DNA from: Acidobacteriota bacterium
Lineage (GTDB): Bacteria > Acidobacteriota > Blastocatellia > Pyrinomonadales > Pyrinomonadaceae
Reading direction: 5' to 3'
Length of the DNA stretch: 48,980 bases
NCBI GenBank assembly: GCA_021323895.1
Contig: JAJPKD010000148.1
Span: forward strand, 1 to 48,980
A program made the translations under genes and the position numbers. The notes beneath the pieces are model-generated. The model searched no databases. It saw nothing but the letters and a program-made list of their open reading frames with translations, and had not been told where the DNA came from. Below, piece by piece: positions 31,477 to 40,229 of the stretch; positions within the stretch are counted from its first letter, which is position 1, and each line of letters begins with the position of its first letter.

Positions 31477-32130
31477 TTATTGAAACTTAGTCGTCGGAAA
31501 CGTGTCATCGATCAGTCCCCATTCTTTCGCGCGCTTGCCTTTCAAACCTTCAGCCAAAGTCGAGAACACATCCGCGCGGTCGCGACGAACTTTGCGCTTA
31601 TCAACCAGACGCGTCAGGCCACCGGTGCCGGGCAACACTCCAAGTAGGGGAACCTCGGGAAGCGACACCGCCGAATTTCCGTCATCAACCAGATAAATTT
31701 CGTCGCAGGCAATCGCGAGCTCATACCCGCCACCTGAGGCCGTGCCATTCAGCGCCGCGAGGTAGCGACGCCCTGAGTGTCGCGAGTCGTCTTCGATGGC
31801 GCAGCGAGTCTCGTTCGTGAATTTGCAGAAGTTGACTTTGAATGCGTGCGACGACGTGCCGAGCATGTAAATGTTGGCGCCGGCGCAGAAGATGCGCGGC
31901 TTCAGGCTCGTGACGACGACGGCGTGCACTTCCGGATGTTCGAAACGAATTCGCTGAATCGCGTCAGCGAGTTCGATATCGACGCCAAGGTCATAGGAAT
32001 TCAGCTTGAGCTTGTAGCCTTCAGCGAGCGTCACGTCTTCCGCCACATCCATTGAAAGACGCGCGACGGCGCCGTCGAAAGAAAGCTTCCAGTGTTTGTA
32101 TTGATCGGGCGAAGTTTGGAAATTGATCAT
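31477..32130 (-). CDS. boxC: BoxC N-terminal half, ended by in-frame TAA
   Basis: The 217-aa reading frame opens MINFQTSPDQYKHWKLSFDG and contains the first crotonase domain of BoxC: FCAGANIYMLG, NGTASGGGYELAIACDEIYL and LPEVPLLGVLPGTGGLTR. It ends GLIDDTFPTTKFQ at TAA 31477-31479. The codons after the TAA read AIDEWVAQIV, as a BoxC protein would continue, in the same frame. The gene is therefore one frame broken by one stop, either a recent pseudogene, a sequence error, or a split enzyme. TAA is not a selenocysteine codon. The promoter and TetR-type operator upstream look intact. Confidence 0.88.
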   Translation of the reverse strand: MINFQTSPDQYKHWKLSFDGAVARLSMDVAEDVTLAEGYKLKLNSYDLGVDIELADAIQRIRFEHPEVHAVVVTSLKPRIFCAGANIYMLGTSSHAFKVNFCKFTNETRCAIEDDSRHSGRRYLAALNGTASGGGYELAIACDEIYLVDDGNSAVSLPEVPLLGVLPGTGGLTRLVDKRKVRRDRADVFSTLAEGLKGKRAKEWGLIDDTFPTTKFQ

Positions 32131-32134
32131 TTAC

Positions 32135-32196
32135 GTAGCACAGACTTCAGTCCGTGGTCTCTCATAATTATGGGCACAGACTGGGGTCTATGCTAC
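32135..32196. repeat. Palindrome of the ACAGACTTCAGTC family in the boxC leader
   Basis: GTAGCACAGACTTCAGTCCG and CACAGACTGGGGTCTATGCTAC form an inverted pair. It is the intact relative of the palindrome interrupted by the transposon at 14603. It lies within the 5' leader of boxC. Confidence 0.7.
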
Positions 32197-32204
32197 CGCC
32201 GCCA

Positions 32205-32222
32205 TTCGAACGTTCGTTCGAA
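32205..32222. promoter_or_regulatory. TetR-type operator upstream of boxC
   Basis: TTCGAACG and CGTTCGAA are perfect inverted half-sites two bases apart. The core CGAACGTTCGTTCG fits the CNAACGNNCGTTNG motif known for the TetR-family phenylacetate regulator PaaR of Thermus. It lies at the expected transcription start of the box operon. Confidence 0.65.
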
Positions 32223-32228
32223 AACTCT

Positions 32229-32258
32229 AATTTAGGGCAATTTCAGTTGATTCGTCAA
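32229..32258 (-). promoter_or_regulatory. Promoter of the box operon
   Basis: On the minus strand TTGACG (32258 to 32253), an 18-bp spacer and TAAATT (32234 to 32229) form a plausible sigma-70 promoter. Its start site would fall within the operator 32205-32222, which suits repression. Confidence 0.55.
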
Positions 32259-32268
32259 ACGCAAGAGA

Positions 32269-32367
32269 TGGCGGAGGCGTGTAGGAATCGAACCTACCTA
32301 AGCCTGCTCTCGCAGGCTCACTAACGGTTTTGAAGACCGCGCCATTCACCAGAACAGATGCGCCTCC
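32269..32367 (-). tRNA. selC: Selenocysteine tRNA (anticodon TCA)
   Basis: The 99-nt gene begins GGAGGCGC and ends CGCCTCC-G-CCA, with the CCA encoded. The anticodon loop CTTCAAA gives TCA (complement at 32331-32333), which reads UGA. A 6-bp D stem with a 4-nt loop, a long variable arm (AGCCTGC-GAGA-GCAGGCT) and G73 are the hallmarks of tRNA-Sec. The eighth acceptor pair is C-A. Resemblance to E. coli selC is clear at GGTGA, CTTCAAA and the GGTTCGA T loop. selA, selB and selD are not in the window, and no gene here shows an in-frame UGA that needs decoding. Confidence 0.95.
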
Positions 32368-32453
32368 GTGGTAATTCCAAATTGATGATTTGCGCTTCGC
32401 GTTTAAATGGCGGCCTACAGAGTACAAAGGTCACTGAGGTTTTGTCGAACGCC

Positions 32454-32482
32454 TTGACGCTCGATAGCCAACATGATATCTG
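32454..32482 (+). promoter_or_regulatory. Possible promoter of dprA
   Basis: TTGACG (32454-32459), a 17-bp spacer and TATCTG (32477-32482). The -10 is weak. Confidence 0.35.
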
Positions 32483-32555
32483 AGGCACGCACCGAGCGGT
32501 TTGAATCCCGAGCTTCCTTTATCTGCTTACTGCTTACCGCTCACGGCTCACATCA

Positions 32556-33686
32556 ATGAAAGATTGGATCGCGCTCAACATGACTCCCGGTGTAGGCCCG
32601 CGTGTCACGGCGCGCCTGCTGGAACATTTTGGATCGGCCGAGGCGATCTTCGATGCGCCACGTCGCGAACTCGGCCTGCTGCGATTGACTCCAGAGACAA
32701 TCGAGAGTATCGCCAACCGCGAACTGCATGAGCGCGCTGAGCAGGAGATCGAGCGCGTGCGCAAACTCGGTGGCGATATCCTAGTGTTGGATGATGGCGT
32801 TTATCCTTCGCTGCTACGCGAGACTTACGATCCGCCGGTGACTTTGTACGTCAGGGGCGCGTGGGCCGAGTGTCTCGAACGGCCGTGTGTGGCAATTGTT
32901 GGATCGCGTCGTTGTTCGACGTACGGACAGAACGCGGCGTTGATGTTGTCGCGCGAACTCGCGCAGCGCGGCGTGACGATTGTTTCAGGCATGGCGCGCG
33001 GCATCGATGCGGCGGCGCATCGCGGCGCATTAGAAGCTGGCGGGAAGACAGTCGCCGTGATGGGCACTGGTCTCGATCAATTCTATCCGCGCGATCACAG
33101 CAAGTTGGCGATGGAAATGCTCAACGGCGGCGGCGCGCTGGTGACGCAATTTCCACTCGGCACGCCACCCGTCTCGGAAAACTTTCCGTATCGCAACCGC
33201 GTGATTAGCGGATTGAGTTTGGGAGTTGTGGTCGTCGAAGCCGCTGAGAATTCCGGTTCGCTGATCACCGCGCGTCTTGCAATGGAACAGAACCGCGAAG
33301 TCTTCGCCGTCCCGGGAAACATCACGTCGCAAAACTCCTTTGGGACAAACTATCTAATCAAAGGCGCAGGAGCGAAGCTCGTGCAGCAATGGCAGGACAT
33401 CGCATCGGAGTTGCCGGCCGAGATTGCCGCGCAACTTCTGCCGCCGCCCAGCAAGAAGAAAAAGAAAGGCGAGCTGGTCGATCAACTCGCGTTAACTCCG
33501 AAGGATTTGAATGAACATGAAAGCGCGATCTTCAAGCTATTGACGACCGACACGCCGCTCCAGATCGACACGCTCGCCGAAACCACGAAGCTGTCTATTA
33601 CCCAGCTAACGACCGCGCTGCTGACGCTGGAAATGCGCGAGTTGATTCGCGCGCTGCCGGGAAAGTGCTTCGTGCGCAAAATGTAG
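32556..33686 (+). CDS. dprA: DNA processing protein DprA
   Basis: DprA binds incoming single-stranded DNA during natural transformation and loads RecA. The 376-aa protein (usual about 370) has an N-terminal helix-hairpin-helix region (TPGVGPRVTARLLEHFGS), the Rossmann core with VAIVGSRRCSTYGQ, VSGMARGIDAAAH and NRVISGLS, and a C-terminal winged helix after a Lys-rich linker (SKKKKKGE). It is followed after 177 bp by topA, a neighbour pair found in many bacteria. The ATG is the only suitable one, with no strong ribosome site. Confidence 0.95.
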   Translation: MKDWIALNMTPGVGPRVTARLLEHFGSAEAIFDAPRRELGLLRLTPETIESIANRELHERAEQEIERVRKLGGDILVLDDGVYPSLLRETYDPPVTLYVRGAWAECLERPCVAIVGSRRCSTYGQNAALMLSRELAQRGVTIVSGMARGIDAAAHRGALEAGGKTVAVMGTGLDQFYPRDHSKLAMEMLNGGGALVTQFPLGTPPVSENFPYRNRVISGLSLGVVVVEAAENSGSLITARLAMEQNREVFAVPGNITSQNSFGTNYLIKGAGAKLVQQWQDIASELPAEIAAQLLPPPSKKKKKGELVDQLALTPKDLNEHESAIFKLLTTDTPLQIDTLAETTKLSITQLTTALLTLEMRELIRALPGKCFVRKM

Positions 33687-33863
33687 TCAGCCGCCGCACT
33701 CACTTGTCATTAGCTCAGCATTTTGGCCGATTTGACCAGCCGATTTGACGTTACCGCGCCTCCTGGTGTTATTTTCAAGGCCGCTCAAAAACCCTCAGCA
33801 ATCGGTTTGAAAGCAACCCAAGGTCATCGAAGTGTCATCAGTGGCTGACCGGGAATTGGTCTA

Positions 33864-36368
33864 ATGGCAAAGAATCTCGTCATCGTCGAATCGCCCGCCA
33901 AGGCGAAGACAATCAACAAATATCTCGGCAAGGACTTCGTCGTGAAGGCCTCGATCGGGCATATCAAAGATCTGCCTTCGAAAGGTCTGGGCGTCGATGT
34001 CCAGAATAATTTCGAGCCGAGCTACGAGATCATTCCCGATTCGAAGAAACGAAATAATAAGAAGATCGTTGCTGATCTGAAGAAGACCGCGAAAGAAGTT
34101 GACGCGATCTATCTGGCCGCTGACCCTGACCGCGAAGGCGAAGCAATCTGCCAGCATCTCGCGGAAGAGATCGTTCCGAAGAAACCCGCCAAGCCTGCGT
34201 TTCGCGTGATGTTCAACGAGATCACCAAGCGCGCCGTGCAGGAAGCTTTCGAACATCCAAAGCCCATTGACGAGAACCTGGTTGACGCGCAACAAGCGCG
34301 ACGCATCCTCGATCGCTTGGTCGGCTATAAGGTTTCGCCGTTGCTGTGTCGCACGATTGGCGGCCGTTTGAGCGCGGGTCGTGTGCAATCGGTTGCGCTG
34401 CGCATGGTCGTCGAACGCGAACGCGAAATCGAAGCGTTCGTGAAAACAGAGTATTGGACAATCGCCGCAAATCTCACCGGCAACGAACCACCCGCGTTCG
34501 ATGCCCGCTTGCTGAAAGTGGGCGAGCAAACCGTCAAGACGAGCGGCTTCGATCAGGACTTGAAGAAGTCAGAAATCCTGATCGGCAACGACGCGCAAGC
34601 AAACGACATCGTCGCCGAAGCGAAACAGCAGACGTTTGTCGTCGATGAAGTCACGACGAAAGAGCGCAAGCGCAATCCCGTTCCGCCATTCATCACGTCG
34701 AAGTTGCAGCAGGAAGCGTCGCGCAAGCTCAGCTTTCCGGTGAAGCGCACGATGCTGATCGCGCAACACCTTTACGAAGGCGTCGAGATTGGCGCGGAAG
34801 GTTCAGTCGGCCTGATTACTTACATGCGCACCGATTCGACGCGCGTGAGTGAAGCTGCACTCGGCGAGGTGCGCGGGTTTATCGATCAGCAATACGGCGC
34901 GAATTATCTTCCTGAGAAAGCCGTTCACTATCGATCGAAGAAGGACGCGCAGGATGCACACGAAGCAATTCGACCTACGGACGTGACGCACACGCCAGAT
35001 TCGCTGGCGAAGTATTTGAAACCCGAAGAGCTGAAGCTTTATCGGCTGATCTGGCAACGCTATGTAGCTTCGCAGATGATGCCGGCGTTGTTCGACCAAA
35101 CCACGATCGACATCACGGCCGGACGATTCGTATTCCGCGCGACCGGATCTGTGCAGAAGTTTGATGGCTTCCTCAAAATTTATCAGGAAGGTCGCGATGA
35201 GAAACCGGCCGAGGACGAAGAAGACGAGCGCACGCTCCCGCGGGTCGCGAAAGGCGAAACACTCGCGCTGAACAAAATCGATCCTGAGCAGCATTTCACT
35301 GAACCGCCGCCGCGCTACACCGAGGCGACGCTGGTGAAAGCTCTCGAAGAGAAAGGCATCGGCCGGCCGTCAACGTACGCGGCGATCATGACTACCATCC
35401 AGGATCGCGAATACGTCGAGAAAAAGGAAAGTCGTTTTCATCCGACTGCGCTTGGCAAAACCGTGAACGACGTTTTGATCGAAGGCGGCTTTGACGATCT
35501 CTTCAACGAGACTTACACAGCGCGCATGGAAGAAGAGTTGGATGAGATCGAGGAAGGCAAGCTCAAGTGGACCGATGCGCTAAGTGAGTTTTACGACAAG
35601 TTCAAGGACGACCTGGCGAAATTCACTAAGTACTCAAAGGACATCAAGGAGAAGGAAACTCCGACTGACGAAGTCTGTCTGAAGTGCAACACGCCAGGCA
35701 TGGTCCAGAAGCTCGGGCGCTTCGGAAAATATCTAAAGTGCAACAACTGCGGCGCGACGCGTGATGCCGAGCCGGCTGCTGCTGCGGAAGCGACCTCTGC
35801 TTCTGGCGACGGCGAAGAAGAGATCGAAGCCTGCGAGCTGTGCGGCAAGCAGATGCAATTGAAGCGCGGGCGCTTCGGCCCGTTCTACGGCTGCTCGGGT
35901 TATCCCGAGTGCAAGAACATCCGCAAGATTTCCAAGAGCGGGAGAATCACCGCGCCGCCCGTGCCGATTGATGAGAACTGTCCGGTCGATGGCGCACAGC
36001 TTGTGCGGCGGCAAGGCCGTTTCGGCGAGTTCATCTCGTGCTCGAATTATCCGAAGTGCAAATACATTAAGCAGGAAACAACCGGCGTGAAATGCTCGCG
36101 GCCTGGTTGCGGCGGTGAAATCGTCGTGAAGAAATCGCGCCGCGGAAAGATTTTTTACGGCTGCGCGAATTATCCGAAGTGCGATACCGTTTTCTGGGAC
36201 AAGCCAGTCGAAGAAAAATGCCCGCAGTGCGGGAAGTCTTTCATGTTGGAGAAGACCACCAAGAAGGGCACGACGAAATATTGCTCTGATGCCGAAGGCT
36301 GCGGCTACAAGAGTGAGTTGATGCCCATCAGCCCGCCGCAGCAACCGCCGCAAGAAAAACGCGCCTAG
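33864..36368 (+). CDS. topA: DNA topoisomerase I
   Basis: TopA relaxes negative supercoils by a type IA mechanism. The 834-aa protein has the TOPRIM domain (VIVESPAKAKTI; DPDREGEA), the catalytic Tyr at residue 320 in LITYMRTDST and the central GRPSTYA motif. The C terminus carries five zinc-ribbon-like repeats. Four have full Cys sets, among them CLKCNT...CNNC, CELCGK...CSGYPEC, CSRPGCGG...CANYPKC and CPQCGK...CSDAEGC. The third, CPVDG...CSNYPKC, has lost one Cys. It lies downstream of dprA. A TTGACG at 33745 with TATTTT at 33770 could be its promoter, with a long 19-bp spacer. Confidence 0.96.
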   Translation: MAKNLVIVESPAKAKTINKYLGKDFVVKASIGHIKDLPSKGLGVDVQNNFEPSYEIIPDSKKRNNKKIVADLKKTAKEVDAIYLAADPDREGEAICQHLAEEIVPKKPAKPAFRVMFNEITKRAVQEAFEHPKPIDENLVDAQQARRILDRLVGYKVSPLLCRTIGGRLSAGRVQSVALRMVVEREREIEAFVKTEYWTIAANLTGNEPPAFDARLLKVGEQTVKTSGFDQDLKKSEILIGNDAQANDIVAEAKQQTFVVDEVTTKERKRNPVPPFITSKLQQEASRKLSFPVKRTMLIAQHLYEGVEIGAEGSVGLITYMRTDSTRVSEAALGEVRGFIDQQYGANYLPEKAVHYRSKKDAQDAHEAIRPTDVTHTPDSLAKYLKPEELKLYRLIWQRYVASQMMPALFDQTTIDITAGRFVFRATGSVQKFDGFLKIYQEGRDEKPAEDEEDERTLPRVAKGETLALNKIDPEQHFTEPPPRYTEATLVKALEEKGIGRPSTYAAIMTTIQDREYVEKKESRFHPTALGKTVNDVLIEGGFDDLFNETYTARMEEELDEIEEGKLKWTDALSEFYDKFKDDLAKFTKYSKDIKEKETPTDEVCLKCNTPGMVQKLGRFGKYLKCNNCGATRDAEPAAAAEATSASGDGEEEIEACELCGKQMQLKRGRFGPFYGCSGYPECKNIRKISKSGRITAPPVPIDENCPVDGAQLVRRQGRFGEFISCSNYPKCKYIKQETTGVKCSRPGCGGEIVVKKSRRGKIFYGCANYPKCDTVFWDKPVEEKCPQCGKSFMLEKTTKKGTTKYCSDAEGCGYKSELMPISPPQQPPQEKRA

Positions 36369-36468
36369 CATCCCAAGCCTCTCAGACAATGGTTGGCGGA
36401 AACGAGCCGCCGCGCGGACTCTCGCTTGGCCGTACTCACGTTCAGTCGCTAGAATAAATCATCACCAT

Positions 36469-37041
36469 ATGGATGCATTGACTTCATCGCTTGCGGTATT
36501 GACCGCGATGATCACGCCCGCGGTTTTGATTTCGGCCAGCGGGACAATGATCCTTTCTACTTCCACGCGGCTCGGGCGCGTGGTCGATCGCGTGCGCTCG
36601 CTGTCAGATCGTCTGCGAAGGCTGACCGGTGAAGAAGAAGCGGGTGAGTTTTTCGAAGAAGAGCGCGCGATGCTTTTCGATCAGCTCGACAAGCTCACCA
36701 GCCGATCGCGGCTGTTGCAGCGAGCGCTGACAACTTTCTATCTGGCCGTCGGAATTTTTGTAGCGACCAGCGTAGCCATCGGCGCCGTCGCATTTTTCTA
36801 CGCGCGCGGTTTGTCCACGGGTGCGCGCGGTGCGTGGGTGCCCGTGGTGATGGGCCTTCTGGGCGCGCTGTTTCTTTTTTATGGCAGCATGCTTTTGGTC
36901 TTTGAAGCCCGCCTGGCGCTTAGCACGACCCACTCGGAAATGGACTTCATTTGGAAAACGACGAAGCGCGTGGTGCCCAAAGAACTAGTCGAGCAACACA
37001 AGACGCATTACGTGCATTTTCGACGTAAAAGTAATGAGTGA
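36469..37041 (+). CDS. DUF2721 membrane protein
   Basis: This 190-aa protein matches DUF2721. An N-terminal membrane segment (residues about 5-27, LTAMITPAVLISASGTMILS) is followed by a charged coiled-coil-like region RVRSLSDRLRRLTGEEEAGE... (about 38-82). Two membrane segments (about 88-112 and 122-148) come next, then a basic tail. Function is not known. It overlaps the radical SAM gene by eight bases (ATGAGTGA), so the two are translated together and may act in one process. Confidence 0.82.
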   Translation: MDALTSSLAVLTAMITPAVLISASGTMILSTSTRLGRVVDRVRSLSDRLRRLTGEEEAGEFFEEERAMLFDQLDKLTSRSRLLQRALTTFYLAVGIFVATSVAIGAVAFFYARGLSTGARGAWVPVVMGLLGALFLFYGSMLLVFEARLALSTTHSEMDFIWKTTKRVVPKELVEQHKTHYVHFRRKSNE

Positions 37042-38062
37042 TGAGTTAACAACAAGCGCAGCCTCTTATCTGTCACTCTTGGAGGCTGGCGAATTGCTCA
37101 AGCGCGTCGAATCGCTCGAAGCTCTGCTCGAAAGCTGCACGGTCTGTCCGCTCGATTGCGGCAACAATCGACTGAATGATGAGCTGGCGCGTTGCTATTC
37201 GGGTCGGCTACCGATCGTTTCTTCTTACACGGCGCACTTTGGCGAGGAACCGCCACTGACGGGGACGCGCGGCGCGGGAAATATCTTTTTTGGCAACTGT
37301 AATCTGCGTTGTGTGTACTGCCAGAACTATCAAATCTCGCAAGCGCACAAAGAACAGATCAAAAACCAGGTTACGCACGAGCGACTGGCGGAGATGATGC
37401 TTGAGCTGCAAGCGCGCGGCTGTCATAACATCAACTTCGTCTCGCCGACTCACTTCGCGCCACAGATGGCCCGCGCGATTTTGATCGCAGCGGAAAGAGG
37501 TCTGCATCTCCCAATTGTTTACAACACGAATGCGTATGATTCGGTCGAGGTGCTGAGACTGCTCGATGGCATCGTCGATGTGTACCTGCCGGATCTGAAA
37601 TACGCTGAGGATGAAGCGGGATTCCTGTACTCGAAAGTTCGCAGTTATCGAGAGGTTTCGCGGGCGGCGCTCACGGAGATGTATCGCCAGATGGGCGACA
37701 AACAAGTTTACGACGAGCACGGCTTGCTGAAGCGGGGCCTGGTTATTCGTCTGCTGGTCCTGCCAAACGACCTCGGCGGACTGCGCGATTCGCTTGGCTG
37801 GATTCGCGATGAGTTGAGTCCGCGCGTCGCCGTCTCGCTGATGGCCCAGTATTATCCAACGAATGTCGCGGGAACGAATCCGCGTTATGCGCTGCTGTCG
37901 CGAAGAATCAGCGAGTCCGAATGGATGCGCGCGATTTCAGCGTTGGAAGAATTTGAGATGGAAGAGGGATGGATTCAGGAATACGACGGCGCCCCGTTTT
38001 ACTATCGTCCCAACTTCAACGATGCCGAGACGCCGTTCCATGACGTGCGAGATTTTCAGTAG
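37034..38062 (+). CDS. PflX-like radical SAM protein
   Basis: This 342-aa protein has the radical SAM motif CNLRCVYC (the three cluster Cys) after an N-terminal part with CTVCPLDCGNNR. It resembles the pyruvate formate-lyase-activase-like group COG1313 (PflX), whose substrate is unknown. Other preserved elements are GNIFFGNCN, NINFVSPTHFAPQ, YNTNAYDSVE and DLKYAEDEAG. It would bind one [4Fe-4S] cluster and use SAM to make a radical, probably on a protein glycine or small molecule. The coupled DUF2721 gene is the only local clue. Confidence 0.85.
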   Translation: MSDELTTSAASYLSLLEAGELLKRVESLEALLESCTVCPLDCGNNRLNDELARCYSGRLPIVSSYTAHFGEEPPLTGTRGAGNIFFGNCNLRCVYCQNYQISQAHKEQIKNQVTHERLAEMMLELQARGCHNINFVSPTHFAPQMARAILIAAERGLHLPIVYNTNAYDSVEVLRLLDGIVDVYLPDLKYAEDEAGFLYSKVRSYREVSRAALTEMYRQMGDKQVYDEHGLLKRGLVIRLLVLPNDLGGLRDSLGWIRDELSPRVAVSLMAQYYPTNVAGTNPRYALLSRRISESEWMRAISALEEFEMEEGWIQEYDGAPFYYRPNFNDAETPFHDVRDFQ

Positions 38063-38064
38063 CC

Positions 38065-40095
38065 TTACCTTGTGATCGGCAATTGCGGTTGCCGGCGCGG
38101 CGGAGGCGCCTCTATCTCGTCTTCTCGAACGGTGTCGAACACCTCTTTGTAAATCTTGATGTTGCCGGCCTGCTCCAAGCGCGTCTTCACGGCGGTTAGG
38201 TAATCCTCAAACACCTGGTTTTTGCGCTCGGTCAAAGCCGTCTGCATCAAGGAATCGCGCTGCTTAGCATATTCAGTCAGATCCGCATCTGTTTTTTTGT
38301 TGACGCCAATCACCAGATAGTTTTGATTCAGGAAGATCGGTTGCAGCACGTCACCCGCTTTCGCCGCGTACAAGGGATCGTCGATCAGCACGCTCGAACC
38401 AGCTTCGCCGAGCGGCGTGCTCACTTTGTAATTCGCTTCCGCTTTGGCTTCCAGTCCCAGACGTTCCGCGGCGGCTTTCAATTCTCCCGGCGTCTTAGCG
38501 GCGGCGACTAAATCTTTCGCCTTCTGTTCGAGTTGGCCCTTGGCTTTCTCTTCTTTCACCGCTTTGGTGACCTGGTCTTTGACTTCGGCCAGATCGGGAA
38601 TCCGTGGCGGTTTCTGATCGACCAGCATGGGAATGGCGAAACCATTCTTGATGCCGACGCGTTCACCGACATCATTTGCGTTGGCCAAAGGGGCGATGGC
38701 GTCTTCGAACTGCTGCGAGCTGCCGATGTCTTTCACGTCGTCGCCAGGTTTGATGTACGGCGTCTCGCGGACCATGTCGGCCGGATTCATGTTGGCTTCG
38801 GCGGCTAGTTCCTGTGCGACCTTCTGTGGATCTTTGGTTTCCTTCAAGCGATCCTGGGCCTTCTGGGCGATCTTCTGCGCCACTGTGTAGCCGCGACGGT
38901 TGCGCAGCGATACGAGCAACTCCGGCTTCGCGTCTTCGAATGTCTTCGGCACTGAATCACCGCGCCGCAGGATGTAATAAGCATTCTTGTACTTGATCGC
39001 GTCGGTGACTTCACCCGGTTGCATGTCGAGCGCCTGCTGGTAAGGGTCGGTCGGGTTATTCGGATTCTTTTTGACAATGCCCGCAATCCAACCATTATTT
39101 TTCGCGCTTGCCGGATCTTCGGAATTGCCCTTGGCCAAATCGCCGAACGCCTGCTCAGTTGCCGACCCCGTCGTCCCGCGCGCTTTCGCCACCAATCCGT
39201 CCGCTTTCGCCTTCACGGTCGCGTCGAGATCTTCGCGCGCAACTTTAAGAACTATTTGCTGAACTTTCACACCCGCCTGTTTGTATTGCGGTTGCAGGTT
39301 GTCATACTCGTCGTGAAGTTCTTTGTCGTTGATTTCTACCTTTGCGCCTGACTTATCTTGATCGATAAAGATGTATTTGATCTTCTTCTGCGGCACCAGG
39401 ATGTTGTAATCCGTCTTGTGTTTGTCGTAATAGGCCTTCAGTTCGTCATCGGTCGGGGTGATCTTTTCTGCCACTTTCGTCGGGGACACCACTACATAAC
39501 TCAGATCGAAAGTCGTGTTCTTTTTCTTAAACTCGCTCTGCACGTCCTCTTCAGAAACGCGCACGCTCGCTGAGATCAATGCTTCCAGTTTCTCGCGCGC
39601 GATGTCTTCAGCCACGCCCCGTTCAACCGCCGCCACATCGCCAACGCGCTGCTCATACTTCGCCATGTCGAGTTTTCCGGAGGCATCGAGGAGCGTCAGC
39701 TTGCCTGAGGCGTCGCTGAAATTCTTCCGAATGCGCTCGTTCACTTCCGCCGGTGACGCATCGAGGCCCAGACGGCGCGCTTCGAGCAACGCAACTTTCC
39801 GCTGGATCAAACTGTCGAGAATCTTGTCGTCGGTATAGCCCATCTGAGCCAGGCTGATCTGCCCGCCAAAGCGAGCGAATTGCCTCTGGATGTTCTGCTT
39901 TTGCGTCGCGAATTCACCCACGGTGATGTCTTCGCCGCCGACAGTGGCGAGCACTTCGGTGCTCTTGCCGGTCTCGACACCTGACTGACCGCTGTTGGGT
40001 CTAAAGAAAAGAACAAGGCTGACGGCCATCAAAGCCACAAAACCCAGGATCAGGACTTTGCTGGTGCGTTCGAACCGGCTGAGTTGTTTGAGCAT
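38065..40095 (-). CDS. Membrane-anchored peptidyl-prolyl isomerase (PpiD/SurA-like)
   Basis: The 676-aa protein has a short cytoplasmic N terminus, one membrane segment (residues about 14-31), a SurA-type chaperone domain (about 50-200) and a parvulin-like domain (about 270-380, VQQIVLKVAREDLD...GWIAGIVKKN). A long C-terminal helical region ends in a Pro-rich tail. This is the PpiD layout: a periplasmic chaperone anchored in the inner membrane near the Sec translocon. The parvulin part is loosely conserved, so isomerase activity is uncertain. It is convergent with the radical SAM gene, with only 2 bp between the stop codons. Confidence 0.88.
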   Translation of the reverse strand: MLKQLSRFERTSKVLILGFVALMAVSLVLFFRPNSGQSGVETGKSTEVLATVGGEDITVGEFATQKQNIQRQFARFGGQISLAQMGYTDDKILDSLIQRKVALLEARRLGLDASPAEVNERIRKNFSDASGKLTLLDASGKLDMAKYEQRVGDVAAVERGVAEDIAREKLEALISASVRVSEEDVQSEFKKKNTTFDLSYVVVSPTKVAEKITPTDDELKAYYDKHKTDYNILVPQKKIKYIFIDQDKSGAKVEINDKELHDEYDNLQPQYKQAGVKVQQIVLKVAREDLDATVKAKADGLVAKARGTTGSATEQAFGDLAKGNSEDPASAKNNGWIAGIVKKNPNNPTDPYQQALDMQPGEVTDAIKYKNAYYILRRGDSVPKTFEDAKPELLVSLRNRRGYTVAQKIAQKAQDRLKETKDPQKVAQELAAEANMNPADMVRETPYIKPGDDVKDIGSSQQFEDAIAPLANANDVGERVGIKNGFAIPMLVDQKPPRIPDLAEVKDQVTKAVKEEKAKGQLEQKAKDLVAAAKTPGELKAAAERLGLEAKAEANYKVSTPLGEAGSSVLIDDPLYAAKAGDVLQPIFLNQNYLVIGVNKKTDADLTEYAKQRDSLMQTALTERKNQVFEDYLTAVKTRLEQAGNIKIYKEVFDTVREDEIEAPPPRRQPQLPITR

Positions 40096-40229
40096 GTGTT
40101 ACGGAAACCTTTACTGCGTTAGTTTGAAACGACGAATTCTAAATGAGCACGGCGAGCGCTGCAACTTACGAGCGGGCGTCCGCATCCGCGTTTTGAGCGT
40201 CGCCGCACGGATGATATTTTAGTGGGAAG

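Noticed and set aside
31477-31479. Selenocysteine or other recoding of the boxC stop, given selC nearby
   Set aside because: The codon is TAA. tRNA-Sec reads only UGA, so selC does not explain it.
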